Below, in pieces: positions 54,093 through 64,000 of a stretch of DNA of 64,000 bases. Where the stretch lies: positions 24,106,248 through 24,170,247 of the forward strand of contig OY987266.1 of NCBI GenBank assembly GCA_963920665.1, given 5' to 3'. Each line of letters opens with the position of its first letter. Position 1 is the first letter of the stretch. Position numbers and translations under genes: made by a program. A model generated the notes under the pieces. The model saw only the letters and a program-made list of their open reading frames with translations. It was not told the origin of the DNA and searched no databases. This DNA is from Straminergon stramineum. Its lineage: Eukaryota > Streptophyta > Bryopsida > Hypnales > Calliergonaceae.

Positions 54093-55160
54093 CCATAATT
54101 CAAATTGTAGTTGAGCTTAAAATCAAAACCTGAGAAGGTAAAAAAACATGAAACGATGCCAACTACACAGCCAAGTGTAATGAATGAGAATCTTCACTTG
54201 GGCGAAAATGTTTGCAAACTAGAATTTTTTTTTGTCAGTTCGCCTCAAGACTCTTAGGTCCTTGCATTGCCTCTACAACACAAAGAGCCCTACAGAATTT
54301 GGTTTTGCATCAAGTCTCACGGTAGTAGAGGCAGTAAGACTTGTATCCTCTATAACTTAGGACAACTTCCAATGGAGAACCTTGATTTTTACATGATGAT
54401 AAATGTATTCTATGATAAAAAAAAAATACCTAGCTGACACTCCTAAATCTTTCACTCCTAATCTTACTTGTGTGATTTCTTGACACATGGATCATGGCTA
54501 AGTACTTGAGTAGTGAATAGAACTTATTGACATGTCCATTTCCTGTCTGTTTTTTCCTCGCCATTTAAGATTGCATTTACGATTTTCAGCTTTATAATAA
54601 ACGTTCCTTTCAATATCCTTGTCACGGTATTCGTCTCAAACAATCATGGAAACTTCTGTAACAACTTCTGTAACAACATTGTTGCATTGAAAGAAACCTT
54701 CTATCATATCACCGACTACTTAAAATTAGTGGTTGCCGATAGTTCCTTCACAGTCTGTGCCCCTGCATTATCACACACTGTTGACACGACAGCAGCAAAC
54801 TGCACATGTACTATCACTCATCGTTCATTTCAAAAGTCTCAATGCCCAAATTCCAGCAATTCCAACATAGTGCAGCTCTAGCAGCGCCCTCACTTACTTA
54901 GTAACCCCTATCAAAACCTCTGCTCACAGAGTACTACTTAAAAATGATGTCCAAGTGTTTCAATCAGTCATCAAAGTCGCACTATCCAACTCACTTTCTG
55001 ATAGAGGTTCCGAACTAACAGGTGCATTTCCAATCCATTACCCCCCTATTAGAAAAAGCACAGTGATGATGCACCCTCGTCCATTTCCTGAAACATATCA
55101 TATGCACAAAAACTTACGCTTCACCGATACCATTCGCAAATCTCAAGCTTCCATAGAATC

Positions 55161-55634
55161 TCACAGCAAGTTCAGAGTTTCAAAACTCTGTGCACAGTTT
55201 TTAGCATCAAGCTCCATATCATTGACTTGGAGGCTTGGAAGCGCCGTAGTGATCACAACCAGGTTGCGTTGCCGTGCTCCCTCTAGACCAAACCTTTGAC
55301 ACTCGTCACAGCTGCTCTCTCTCCACATGGAAGTGTTATCGCCCTCAATCATCCATTGACACCCGATTAACCCCATTCTCGTTGCCAATGTTCCTTGATG
55401 GCAAATGGGACACTGCGCAGCCTCTCCGACGTTGAAGACGCCGAAACCCTTGTGGCAGCGCACCCTGCTGTCGAAGGCCTGGCAGTGGGAGTTTTGGCAC
55501 TTGCCTTCCACGTTCAGGCCCAGGCACGCCCCCCGCCATGGGGGTTTGGTGTGGGTTGGGCTCTTGGATGCGTAAATGGTTTTCATTGCGGACAAGCCTT
55601 CCATATGCTCAAGGCTTTGTGAGAAGCTTCTACC
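55161..55634 (-). pseudogene. Ubl-RING family paralogue exon, truncated before the RING
   Basis: An open stretch of about 157 codons follows a good acceptor (CTTACAG, 55635-55641). It carries the cysteine domain of the gene at 62113-63186: LGLNVEGKCQNSHC, HKGFGVFNVG, CPICH and MGLIGCQWMIEG correspond to LNIKGTCPNSFC, QKGFTVFNIA, CPVCG and VGFLECEWMFEG. The frame then reads VVITTALPS and KNCAQSFETL, which aligns with VITAKPLPS and KDCAICFGTL, and stops at once. Only the first RING cysteine remains and the rest of the RING is unreadable. No ubiquitin-like exon was found upstream, where the tandem array 55700-56340 lies. It may be a pseudogene, or a 3' exon of a RING-less protein. Confidence 0.65.
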
Positions 55635-55699
55635 CTGTAAGAAAGGTTATTCGCAGTTTAGAATTGTAACAGAAGGGATGCTTTGAAAGAAAATGCATT

Positions 55700-56340
55700 T
55701 TGTGAATGCTCGCTCAAGAAAGTTTATCACATGAAGAATTTGAAACCCTCCATGCCATGTCCACGAGTATCTCGTAAAACGGTCTCTACCTGCACTTACA
55801 GTGGACGAAGTATATGCAAAATTTCAGAGTCAAAATGAAGTTCTCCATTGTCTTATGTCTGATCACTCAAGAAAACTTATTCTACGAAGGATTTCAAACT
55901 CTCCATGTCCGCAAGTGTTTGAAACACGGTTTCTACCTGCGCTTACACTTTCAAAGTATCTGCAATTCAGACATCAAACACAAGTTCTCCTTTGCAAAGA
56001 ACCGGCATCTTATGTATAATCACTCATGAAAAATTACACAATGAAGAATTGCAAACTCTGCACGTGCATGAGTACATTGTAGAGCAGTTTCCACCTGCAC
56101 TTACACTTAACGACGCATTTACAATTCAGAAATTCCAACAGAAGTACTCCGCTGAATAAAACTGCAGCGAAAATATGATCATTCCAGAAAATTTACATGC
56201 GTAAGTTCAAAATGTCCATGTCCACAAGTACTTGGTAACACGTTCTCTACCTGCACCTTAGACTTGCAATGCAGAATTCAAACAGAAGTGCCCCTTTGAA
56301 ATAAAACTGCATCTCAACTATGATCACACAAGAAAAACAC
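55700..56340. repeat. Tandem array, about 145-158-bp unit, four-plus copies
   Basis: The landmark GATCACTCAAGAAAA recurs (variably mutated) at about 55708, 55861, 56019, 56177 and 56322, spacings 153, 158, 158 and 145. Each unit also holds a CTCCATGTCC-type word, a TACCTGCACTTACA-type word and an AATTCAGA-type word. It sits immediately 5' of the truncated paralogue exon. Confidence 0.85.
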
Positions 56341-56344
56341 AAAT

Positions 56345-59300
56345 GTAGAACTCTCCTAATGGCACTGATTGCAGTCGAGTTAGTAGTGCCATTCACTTAT
56401 CATTCCAACTCAGTTGCTCAATGGAAGAATTTAATCATACTTACACCCAATTAGCGTTGTCCCCACGAAGCTTGCAAACAATCTGAATTACGAAATCTGA
56501 TATGAAAATAATGGGAAACTTGCAACCAAACATTAAGTGGCTTGCTATGCTGGTGCTTGCTATGCTGGTTAATGTAACTTGACTTAGTTACCGAGATGAC
56601 ACTAGTGTCATGGATGAGGAGTGAGCTTGAGATCCTGATGGCTATGGCGGCCACTGGCAGCACTCTGTCGCCTCAGTACAGTACGTGTGATTAGAATGCA
56701 AGTAATCCAGATTTTTTGCATCTCACTCATACGGCAGCATGGCTTGCCTACGATTTTCTTTTCTTAATTTGTTATAATTATTTTTATTTTTGTCACATAT
56801 AGATAAACGTAAGAGAAGGGAATGGCAATTGAAATCTTATTTTTTGGACAAAGAATGAACCTGTTATGAATTTTTGTCCATTTTTGCATTGTCTGAATAG
56901 CCCCAAAGAATCACAAAAATCCCCCTCACAAACTAACATGACATGTCTCTTGAAAATGGCCATATTACTCACTTAGAATTGTATAATTTTCTCCTAAAAT
57001 GGTCACTACTTATTGCACCCCTCTATGATGATCTTGCTTGTGATAAAAATGGTTCTAAATTCACTTGAGAGTGAGTTCATACCTTGATATTAATTGGAAT
57101 TTACCCACTCAACTGCAGATATAGCTTGCAAAGCTTTTTGGTTAAACAAATAATGTCTAATTAAGTTAACTACAAGTGAAATCGACCTAAGTAAGTCTTA
57201 TGACACTATGGGTATGTAAGTGAAAATGGTGAATTTTTTTGCACATTGACAATTGCTCAAGGAGCAAAATACAAGTGCTAACATAAACTTTGAAAGCATA
57301 ATGAATTAGGTGTAAATTTTTAAAGGTGAAGGGGGGTGGAAGCAATAGTGAATCAAAGGGAATCCAAAATATTTATAATATCCATATGTTGAATTCAAAA
57401 GCAACTTTCAATGATTGCAAGAAAGATTTGTACTATTTCCATCATACCTTGTATGCTAGAACATTTTTCAAGTATAATTATGATAATAATTCAATGTAGT
57501 TGAATTCCTTATGAATAGGACATGGCCATTTTACACTTACATTGATTTTCTTAATCATTTTCTAAATTGATTTTTTTAATTTGACATTTTTATTTAGAAT
57601 TTTTTATTTTAGGAGTTTATTAGTAATCTCTATAGAGTTGTTACAAATGGCTAATTTTTTTTAGATATTATTTTTTAACAATGGAAATGTAAAAGTACCT
57701 ATTTTCTTAAGGTTTTGCAAGTTTTAGTTCTACTAATTAGAGAATTATTCTATGCTTTCTATGATGCAATCTTCATAAAGGTCTATATATTGGTCTATTT
57801 AAAAATTAATCAATTATAAAGTATTCTAGAACAACAACAACAAAAAGCTACAAAATCAATAGGTCTTTCTTGCAATCACCCATTAGCTCTCTAAACTTTG
57901 TAGTGATTTCAAAGGACTTGTTGTAATAGAAATACTTTGAATTTCAAGTTATTTATTTTTGCATTGCATCTTCCATAAAATCTACTTTTTGAAGAGGCTT
58001 TGCCCATATACAATCAATGTTCATAAATTCTAGGAGTTTCAAATGATATAGCATAAATTGCCTACATAATATGTTGCATTTTCCAAAGAACTTTGAAACT
58101 TCTTAAATTTTGACCTTTTCATTTGTTGGTTTGGTGAGCTTGATATTCTTAGATTTAATTTGAATTCAACCTAATAACTATAAGATGTCTAAACTCTATC
58201 TTTACTCACTCAGTTTACTCACTCATCTTCAAAGAGTACCTTAATTATAAACATTAATAAATTTATTTCATACAATGAAAGACCCCTTCCATTAGAAGTT
58301 AACCCCTTAAGGACCAAGTAATTGTTCAACATACTTAAGGAATCTTAGGTGGTTGCACACGAAGTTCATTTTGGTCAAATGTTCATGAAATTTTGACACA
58401 AGGTATACACATATACCTCCTTGGTAGAAATATAATTTTTTTGGATTGGGTCCCAAATCAATGTTATACCTTCATGAATTTCTTAGGTCACCCAGGTAGT
58501 TTCAAGAGCATATGTAATACTTGTCTTCTACTTTTAAAATTTGATAGGTATGTAACTAACATGGTATAGGATGCAATTGTAAAAAAAATAACTATATGTA
58601 GTGTAAAAATCTCACTTTAGGAGGAGTTTAAATTCTGTTGACCATGTTTAATAAGGTAAAAAAAATTCTTCTAACTTCAAATGTTAGAATCTTTCAATCT
58701 ATGTGGTCAAAGTTTTTGAATGATTTTTCACAAATTCCCATAGTAGTCTAGAAAATTTTTGTATGGTGGATGTTTTTATTAACCTTTTATTATTTTTTCA
58801 TAGCCCTATAAAAAGTGGTAATCTTTGGCAATTTTTACCCAAAATGTGCCTTGGTCCTTGAGGGGTTAATGATAGATCAAATTGCAAATCATTCAAAACC
58901 AATGAAGCAAATGCTTAATTGAATTTCTAAATAGGAATTTCATTGGTATTAGATCAGTTACAATGACATACAAAATATTCACTAATTGTTTCTCAAATTT
59001 TTGGATGAAATTTGAACAATTAATACTTTGAGTGACCACTTGGCATTCTTGTCTTTGCCCTTCTAAGTAAACACTTTTTGTAAGGCAACATGTCCTCTCA
59101 ACACTATTTTTCTTCTATAATTAGCAAGTTATTATAATACATGATGATGGGCAATTGCTTTTGCATATCACACAATGTACAATTAGTTGGACATTAATAT
59201 ACTAATGTATGTTACTAACGTGAGGGTCAAATTGGGCTACAAAATGCCATAATACTTTACTAAGTTCTAGTATTGAATGGTTTTCATAAGTTGAAAAACA

Positions 59301-60855
59301 CATTTTAGAATTTTGGCACTCTTCGTTATTAAACTTTTTGGATTTCATCTACCACAACTCTTCTTTGTTTTCATTGGAGCAACATTTCTTATTTTTTTTA
59401 ATAGATTTCATTTTGATTGCTATGTCTTTTCTTGTTTGTTTTGTCTTTTCAAATTGATGATAATTATTAAATAAGTATTTTAGAGTTTACACTTGGAAAT
59501 GTTACACTTGAAAATTTCTTACAAAATTTTAAAATATTCCAAAAATTAGGCAATACAAAAGAATTTTTTGCAATATTTCATACATTTCAATTATAATATT
59601 TCAAAAATTACTTTATTTATCTCTAAATCTAACCCTCAAAATGGATAGTGGGTTCTCGGAGGTGGGATAAACAAATGACATGCCTTCTAAATTCATCACC
59701 TATTCTTTATAAAGGTAATGATTCTTCTTCTACTACACTACTACTAGAATTCTAGAAATGCTTATTTTTTTTAGATATAAAAAGAAAATCCTTAACCTTA
59801 ATACACTTGAGAGGGTAGTTTGTGTCCTTTGAATGATTTTAGAAAGACCTCAAGGATGGAAGAGAACTTTTTTCATTCAATTAATTTGGCGGAGTTGCTT
59901 GAATCCAATTTCAATGAAAGATGTTGTATATTATTTACTTTTGATATTTTTTTGACTATCCCATATACAAAAATTGCAAATCCAAGGATCACCTTTTAAT
60001 TTGTGCACTCTGGCAACTTCTTTTCTTCTTAATTTAAACTTTAGCTTTAAAATGATCTTTTTGAATTTTAGATCAACCAATGAAATGAAGTTTATCAAGT
60101 CTATTTTAACTCCAATTTGAAAATTCCTAAAATTCAAATTATTTTTTCTAGTTTGAATTTTGGATTTGTAACCATAAAGTATTAATTTCCTAATTTTAGA
60201 TCAACATGGCAATTGGTAAATTCATTTGCACCACATTTCTTTATACTATAGTGGAGATCATTTCATATTTTTAAAGTATATTTTATATTTTATATTATTT
60301 TTTCACATTTTATTCAATAATTCACAATAATCTTGAATTTTCACCAAAAAATTGAAATATTTAGTTGCTCATAGAATACATGTGATTGCATACCTGAAAA
60401 AGAAATAGAAAAAATTTCATTCATATATATTTGCATAATGGAAGTATATAGAATCTAGAATTTCATTGAAATTTGTGAAGTTTGAAAAAATAGTTGTAGG
60501 CCCGTCGTTGCAGGGTTAAGTCACATATTTGAGCAAATGGAAAAAAAAGAAATTACTGATTGGGACCCTAGGTTGGAAGTTAAAACTCACGAGAGACAGT
60601 CGATGCGAGTCCTTGCAAGTGCCTTTACAAACGAGTGTTTAACTTACTCACGGTCACATTGACATTGAAACTCACAAAGTTTCGTTGCATACAAAGCACT
60701 CTAAAGGACCCACGGGGTGTCCAGGAATCTAGAATCCATTAAAATTCGGAAACCTCAATCCACAAAGTGTAAATGTGGGAGATAGGAAAAGACACATGAA
60801 GAAAAAAAAATTCAACCAATGAATTTGATTGATCAAAAAACAAAATTGCCAGAGC
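56345..60855. other. AT-rich spacer inside the Ubl-RING cluster
   Basis: No gene recognised; contains family 1 copy F (58299-58869). Otherwise low-complexity AT-rich DNA. Confidence 0.6.
58299..58869. mobile_element. Non-autonomous TIR element, family 1 copy F
   Basis: TTAA-CCCCTTAAGGACCAAG at the left; the complement at the right reads TTAA-CCCCTCAAGGACCAAG, one mismatch. 571 bp, non-coding. Confidence 0.88.
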
Positions 60856-60859
60856 TTGG

Positions 60860-61810
60860 TTCGCATGCCTACAGAAGTCTTCCAAATAAGCGTGCATGAC
60901 CCTGCAGAAACTCAAAAATTGTCTGTATAGGTTTCGACAAGCAAAACATGTCATGTCCACGTTGGAGAAGATCGGCGAATCCGATATGAGTGGTCAGAAG
61001 CATAATATTAATGGCACAATCTCTCCTGTCGAGCTCAAAATTCTTCATTCGTCCGGTTACATCGTTGCTTGGCAATGGCTCCAATCTGCCACGTTTCGAC
61101 CTTCCTCATCATCGAAATACTTAAATTCTTCCTCACTGCTGCTCAAATGCCACCTGCTCGTCACGTCGATAGGCGACACGCCTGCATTAAGGCCCTTGAA
61201 CATCCCACTCACATTGATGAAATGACACTGGTAGCCATGATAATCTAACCAGAAACTGGACACCTGACAACTTCTGTGATGTTGAACACCACGAAGCCTT
61301 TCTGGCAATTCATTCTGTTGCCGAATGCTTCACAAAAGGAATTCAGACATGCCAACAATATTCAGCCCACTACACAAGCGCTCCCAAACGGGATCACATG
61401 GTACCCATCGACTACTTGGTTTGTTATGAGGCAGACATTCTCCATGTCCTCAAATGTTCGTAGGGGTCGATTCAAGTATCCTCCATGCAGCTTCCCCACA
61501 ACATGTACAACACTTTCGGACACCACCTACCTTGCACTGAGCCATTGTCAAGCTCGAGTCCAGGGCAGAGAAGCTCTGACTAGCACACGTGATATGAATT
61601 ATGTGGTCCGAGTACGCCTCGTAGTTCCCGAGGATGCCAGTTACCAGATCTGTCACGGCATTGAATGCTCCATTTTGACACATTTTGACACAAATTGACA
61701 TTTATATTAGCTTGCTGGGCCGATAGATATGCAAATTGCAATTCTTCCACAGCAACGTGCACCACTAAGGTATTATTTTCTTCCTCATTCCCTTCCCGCA
61801 CCCTTAATTC
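60860..61810 (-). pseudogene. Ubl-RING pseudogene
   Basis: A collinear, decayed copy of the gene at 62113-63186, about 1.3 kb away in the same orientation. Recognisable pieces in order are LVTGILGNYEAYSD and SFSALDSSLTMAQCK (ubiquitin-like part, 61450-61620), a CPN-like segment (61290-61440), VSPIDVTSRWHLSSSEEEFKYFDDEEG (about 61100-61190), and PLPSNDVTGRMK plus RRDCAI (61020-61080). Frames shift between pieces. A stop interrupts the segment matching CPVCG (near 61240). After DCAI the RING cysteines and histidines are gone. A 5' extension (61700-61810) keeps a VVHVAVEEL piece. It is a non-functional tandem duplicate. Confidence 0.85.
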
Positions 61811-62112
61811 ATTTCATTACCAACTTTTTGTGAAATTGCGTCGATGTAACGAAATTGACGTTAGGGGCTGAAGTAAAAGTGAAGGCGGTCTTTTGGGGTA
61901 CCCAGACCTTGATGGTTCCCTTGATAAAAACAAAATGAATTGTCAATGCTTGACGAGCATGGCACCAAAAATCCTCAAAATAAGCGTCACCTTCTCAGAC
62001 GGTGAAATTGACTCCGCTAATCACTTGCAAACAAATCCGAGACAGAGTGATACAGCACAGACTGAAAGAACTGAGTACCACGGAGCGCAAACTTAGAGAA
62101 GCAAATGTACCC

Positions 62113-63186
62113 TCAAGAAATTTCTACAGCAGCCCCAATGGGATCTTGGCACGTCGGGCAAGTGCTGTAGCCACAACGTAGCAATGTTGTCCAGCAGTCT
62201 GAGTGCACTGTATGCCCGCAGGTCATGTCGATGTTGGGGATCGGCGCACCCATTCTCAGTGTTCCAAAACAGATGGCGCAATCCTTCCTGCCCAGCTTCT
62301 TCATTCGTCCGGTGGCATCGTTGCTTGGCAATGGCTTGGCTGTGATGACGAGATGACTCCAATTTGCCATGTTTTGACCTTTCTCATCATCAAAATACTC
62401 GTATTCTTCCTCCTTGCTGCTCAAATGCCACTGGCTTATCACGTCAATGGGCAGGACGCCCGCTTTACGACCTTCAAACATCCACTCACACTCCAGGAAT
62501 CCTACTGTGGTAGACGTGAAAATCGCCCCACACACAGGACACTCTACCTGTTCTGCGATGTTGAACACCGTGAAGCCTTTCTGACGGTACACTATGTCCC
62601 CAAATGCTTCACAGAAGGAATTCGGACATGTTCCTTTAATATTCAGCCCTGGAGAAATGAGTTTCCAAATGGAATCACCTGGTTTCCATCGACTTACTTT
62701 GACTGTTTTGAGGGCAGATATATTCTCCATATCCACAAATGTTTGTACAGGTCTGTCCGAATCTCCTCCACGCAGCTTCCCTGCAACATGAACAACACTT
62801 CCAGACTCCATGTTGCACTCTGTCAATGCCAAGCTGGAGTCTAGGGCAGATAAGCTCTTTTCAGCGCACGTGATCTGAATGTCTTGGTCTGAGGAGTACG
62901 CCTCATAGTCCGTGATGGCAGTTACCAGATCTGCCACAGTACTTCGAGCAGCCATGTGAACTAGTAAAATTGAACCGCTGAGACCTTTCACTTGCAGGGA
63001 CATCCCACCACGTTTTGGTCCAGTATGCAGTCTTGTACGCACCGAAAAACGAGGTGCACCCATGTTTTGCAAGTTCGGGATGAGATGAGCACGCTTGTGC
63101 TCATCGGCTAAGCACACTCCATGGTACAGAAGAGCCACAACTGAATATCCATGTCGGGTAGAGATGACCTTCTTCAACTGGCCCAT
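62113..63186 (-). CDS. Ubiquitin-like / RING-H2 protein, putative E3 ligase
   Basis: A 357-codon frame in one exon. A ubiquitin-like domain (about 62-141) runs from MSLQVKGLSGS to VVHVAGKLRGG and ends in LRGG like ubiquitin. A cysteine domain follows (about 170-285), with CPNSFC, CPVCG and GFLECEWMFEGR. Last is a C-terminal RING-H2: C303-x2-C306, C323-x-H325-x2-H328-x2-C331, C343-x2-C346, with all eight ligands present. This supports ubiquitin transfer to an unknown target. The N-terminus is uncertain: the ATG at 63186 is the first in this frame, but an adjacent frame just upstream (63190-63305) reads like coding sequence (INDFKVEDLLHVSNI, FKHIILLHG) and would join after a one-base shift. Further candidate exon sequence lies at 63413-63470. 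Gene or recent pseudogene cannot be decided from DNA alone. Confidence 0.8.
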   Translation of the reverse strand: MGQLKKVISTRHGYSVVALLYHGVCLADEHKRAHLIPNLQNMGAPRFSVRTRLHTGPKRGGMSLQVKGLSGSILLVHMAARSTVADLVTAITDYEAYSSDQDIQITCAEKSLSALDSSLALTECNMESGSVVHVAGKLRGGDSDRPVQTFVDMENISALKTVKVSRWKPGDSIWKLISPGLNIKGTCPNSFCEAFGDIVYRQKGFTVFNIAEQVECPVCGAIFTSTTVGFLECEWMFEGRKAGVLPIDVISQWHLSSKEEEYEYFDDEKGQNMANWSHLVITAKPLPSNDATGRMKKLGRKDCAICFGTLRMGAPIPNIDMTCGHTVHSDCWTTLLRCGYSTCPTCQDPIGAAVEIS

Positions 63187-63480
63187 GGAGTAGAATGATG
63201 TGCTTGAAATTGACTTTGAACACGCTTCGGAAGCGACTGCCCTGGATGTTGCTCACGTGAAGCAGGTCTTCCACTTTGAAATCATTGATCCTGCTCACCC
63301 ACGATACTGAATCAATTCAAGGGTCTCGAAATATCCATGAGAAGCAAGTACCATGATGTATTTCATTGCAACATACAATTCAAGAAATTTTGATGTTGTT
63401 TAACTAACCTTGAAGGGAACTCTGAATGTGCTCTGTTCATCTCGGACGCTGAAGAAGACATGTTTTGCCTTGTTCTCTGG
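63187..63480 (-). other. Candidate 5' exons of the Ubl-RING gene
   Basis: Minus-strand 63190-63305 is open and reads INDFKVEDLLHVSNIQGSR then FKVNFKHIILLHG, following possible acceptors at about 63291 or 63304. Minus-strand 63413-63470 has a GTTAGT donor and reads either MSSSASEMNRAHSEFPSR or, in another frame, HVFFSVRDEQSTFRVPFK. Only the first joins in frame to the next piece (through the acceptor AG before GATCAATG). Exon structure unresolved. Confidence 0.4.
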
Positions 63481-63484
63481 AAAT

Positions 63485-64000
63485 AAGCTTCGACGGAGAG
63501 ATAATTATGCACTTCTCTCTCTGCACTCACACAGTCGACTATCAACTGAAGAAGTAAAATGCAAGTCAGATTGATTCTCTGCAATGAGGCATTCAGTTTT
63601 TAATTGGGACATTAAATAGTCGTAGCTAAAATTCGTGCTAAACTTAAAGCAATTATACAATTAAAAACTGAAAAACTGACTCACCCGTAACAACGAAGTT
63701 CTCTTCATGCATTTTGCTGCTTGCTATCTTATTGAAACAATTTCAAACTAGATACATATATGAACACCATGATAAAGGGCTTGCAACTCACCAACTTTAT
63801 GTCCCGCAGCCGTCGATCTTAGTTACATTTGCTGAGCACTATCGATCACAACTGTTTGTAGTATCGTTCTAAACAAAACCATGTCAGCTTGCCAAGATCC
63901 TAGCCAACAGTTATGAATTGAGATGACTCTGGTGGGCGCTAATTAACTGCAGTGTTGCTCTTCTACTTGCAATTCTAGTTTGCTACTCTAGAGACTTCGT
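63485..64000. other. Right-edge flank, no gene seen
   Basis: Presumed 5' flank of the Ubl-RING gene; a 73-codon minus-strand frame (63363-63584) is mostly non-coding read-through. Confidence 0.4.

Larger units (their letters stand above)
38130..55160. other. Second AT-rich spacer with repeats
   Basis: No coding gene detected over 17 kb apart from repeats listed separately. Less AT-rich patches at 48740-49340, 51830-52470 and 53380-53700 contain no frame I can assign. Between repeats (for example 42660-46300 and 46500-47550) I see only low-complexity AT-rich DNA. Confidence 0.6.

Noticed and set aside
54955..55299. 114-codon plus-strand open frame
   Set aside because: Antisense to the paralogue exon and its 3' flank; the minus-strand frame holds the recognised domain.
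62203..62844. 213-codon plus-strand open frame
   Set aside because: Antisense shadow of the Ubl-RING gene, whose minus-strand frame carries all RING ligands.
1..64000. CRISPR arrays, bacterial operons, organelle gene inserts
   Set aside because: No regularly spaced direct repeats with unique spacers, no Shine-Dalgarno-led gene strings, and no recognisable plastid or mitochondrial genes.

Overview
This is nuclear DNA from a land plant. The exportin-T (PAUSED), NSUN6-type methyltransferase, MOSC and USP-like proteins all read as plant versions. An elongator tRNA-Met gene carries an intron at the plant position, and telo-box motifs (AAACCCTAA) lie upstream of the exportin gene. Divergence from angiosperm versions, as remembered, and very AT-rich spacers full of small foldback elements make me favour a seed-free plant (bryophyte, lycophyte or fern). 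That lineage guess is weak. I found no bacterial, organellar or viral genes and no autonomous transposon protein.

Layout. (1) 25-2759, minus: 5' two-thirds of exportin-T, running off the left edge. (2) 2760-4850: its moderately GC-rich 5' flank. (3) 4850-21840: gene-free AT-rich spacer with about ten non-autonomous inverted-repeat elements. (4) 22083-26742, plus: a 12-exon NSUN6-like tRNA/mRNA cytosine methyltransferase whose exon phases all close. (5) 27152-27235, plus: tRNA-Met(CAT) with a 10-nt intron. (6) 27595-31162, minus: a 10-exon MOSC-domain (mARC-like) gene; no exon is longer than 150 bp, so plain ORF scanning misses it. (7) 33721-37012, minus: a 4-exon USP-like (adenine nucleotide alpha-hydrolase fold) protein. 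(8) 38100-55160: a second AT-rich spacer with more members of the same repeat families. (9) 55161-63460, minus: three related copies of a ubiquitin-like/RING gene, namely one with an intact 357-codon frame, one pseudogene and one exon copy that stops before the RING.

The genes form no operon or pathway. Two act on tRNA (nuclear export, base methylation) next to a tRNA gene, which is probably coincidence. The most distinctive items are the decaying Ubl-RING cluster and its possible N-terminal frameshift, a TIR family inserted at TTAA/CTAG with two copies in inverted orientation around a 55-bp perfect palindrome, and a roughly 155-bp tandem array. All exon limits were derived by hand from splice signals and reading frame; none is backed by transcripts.
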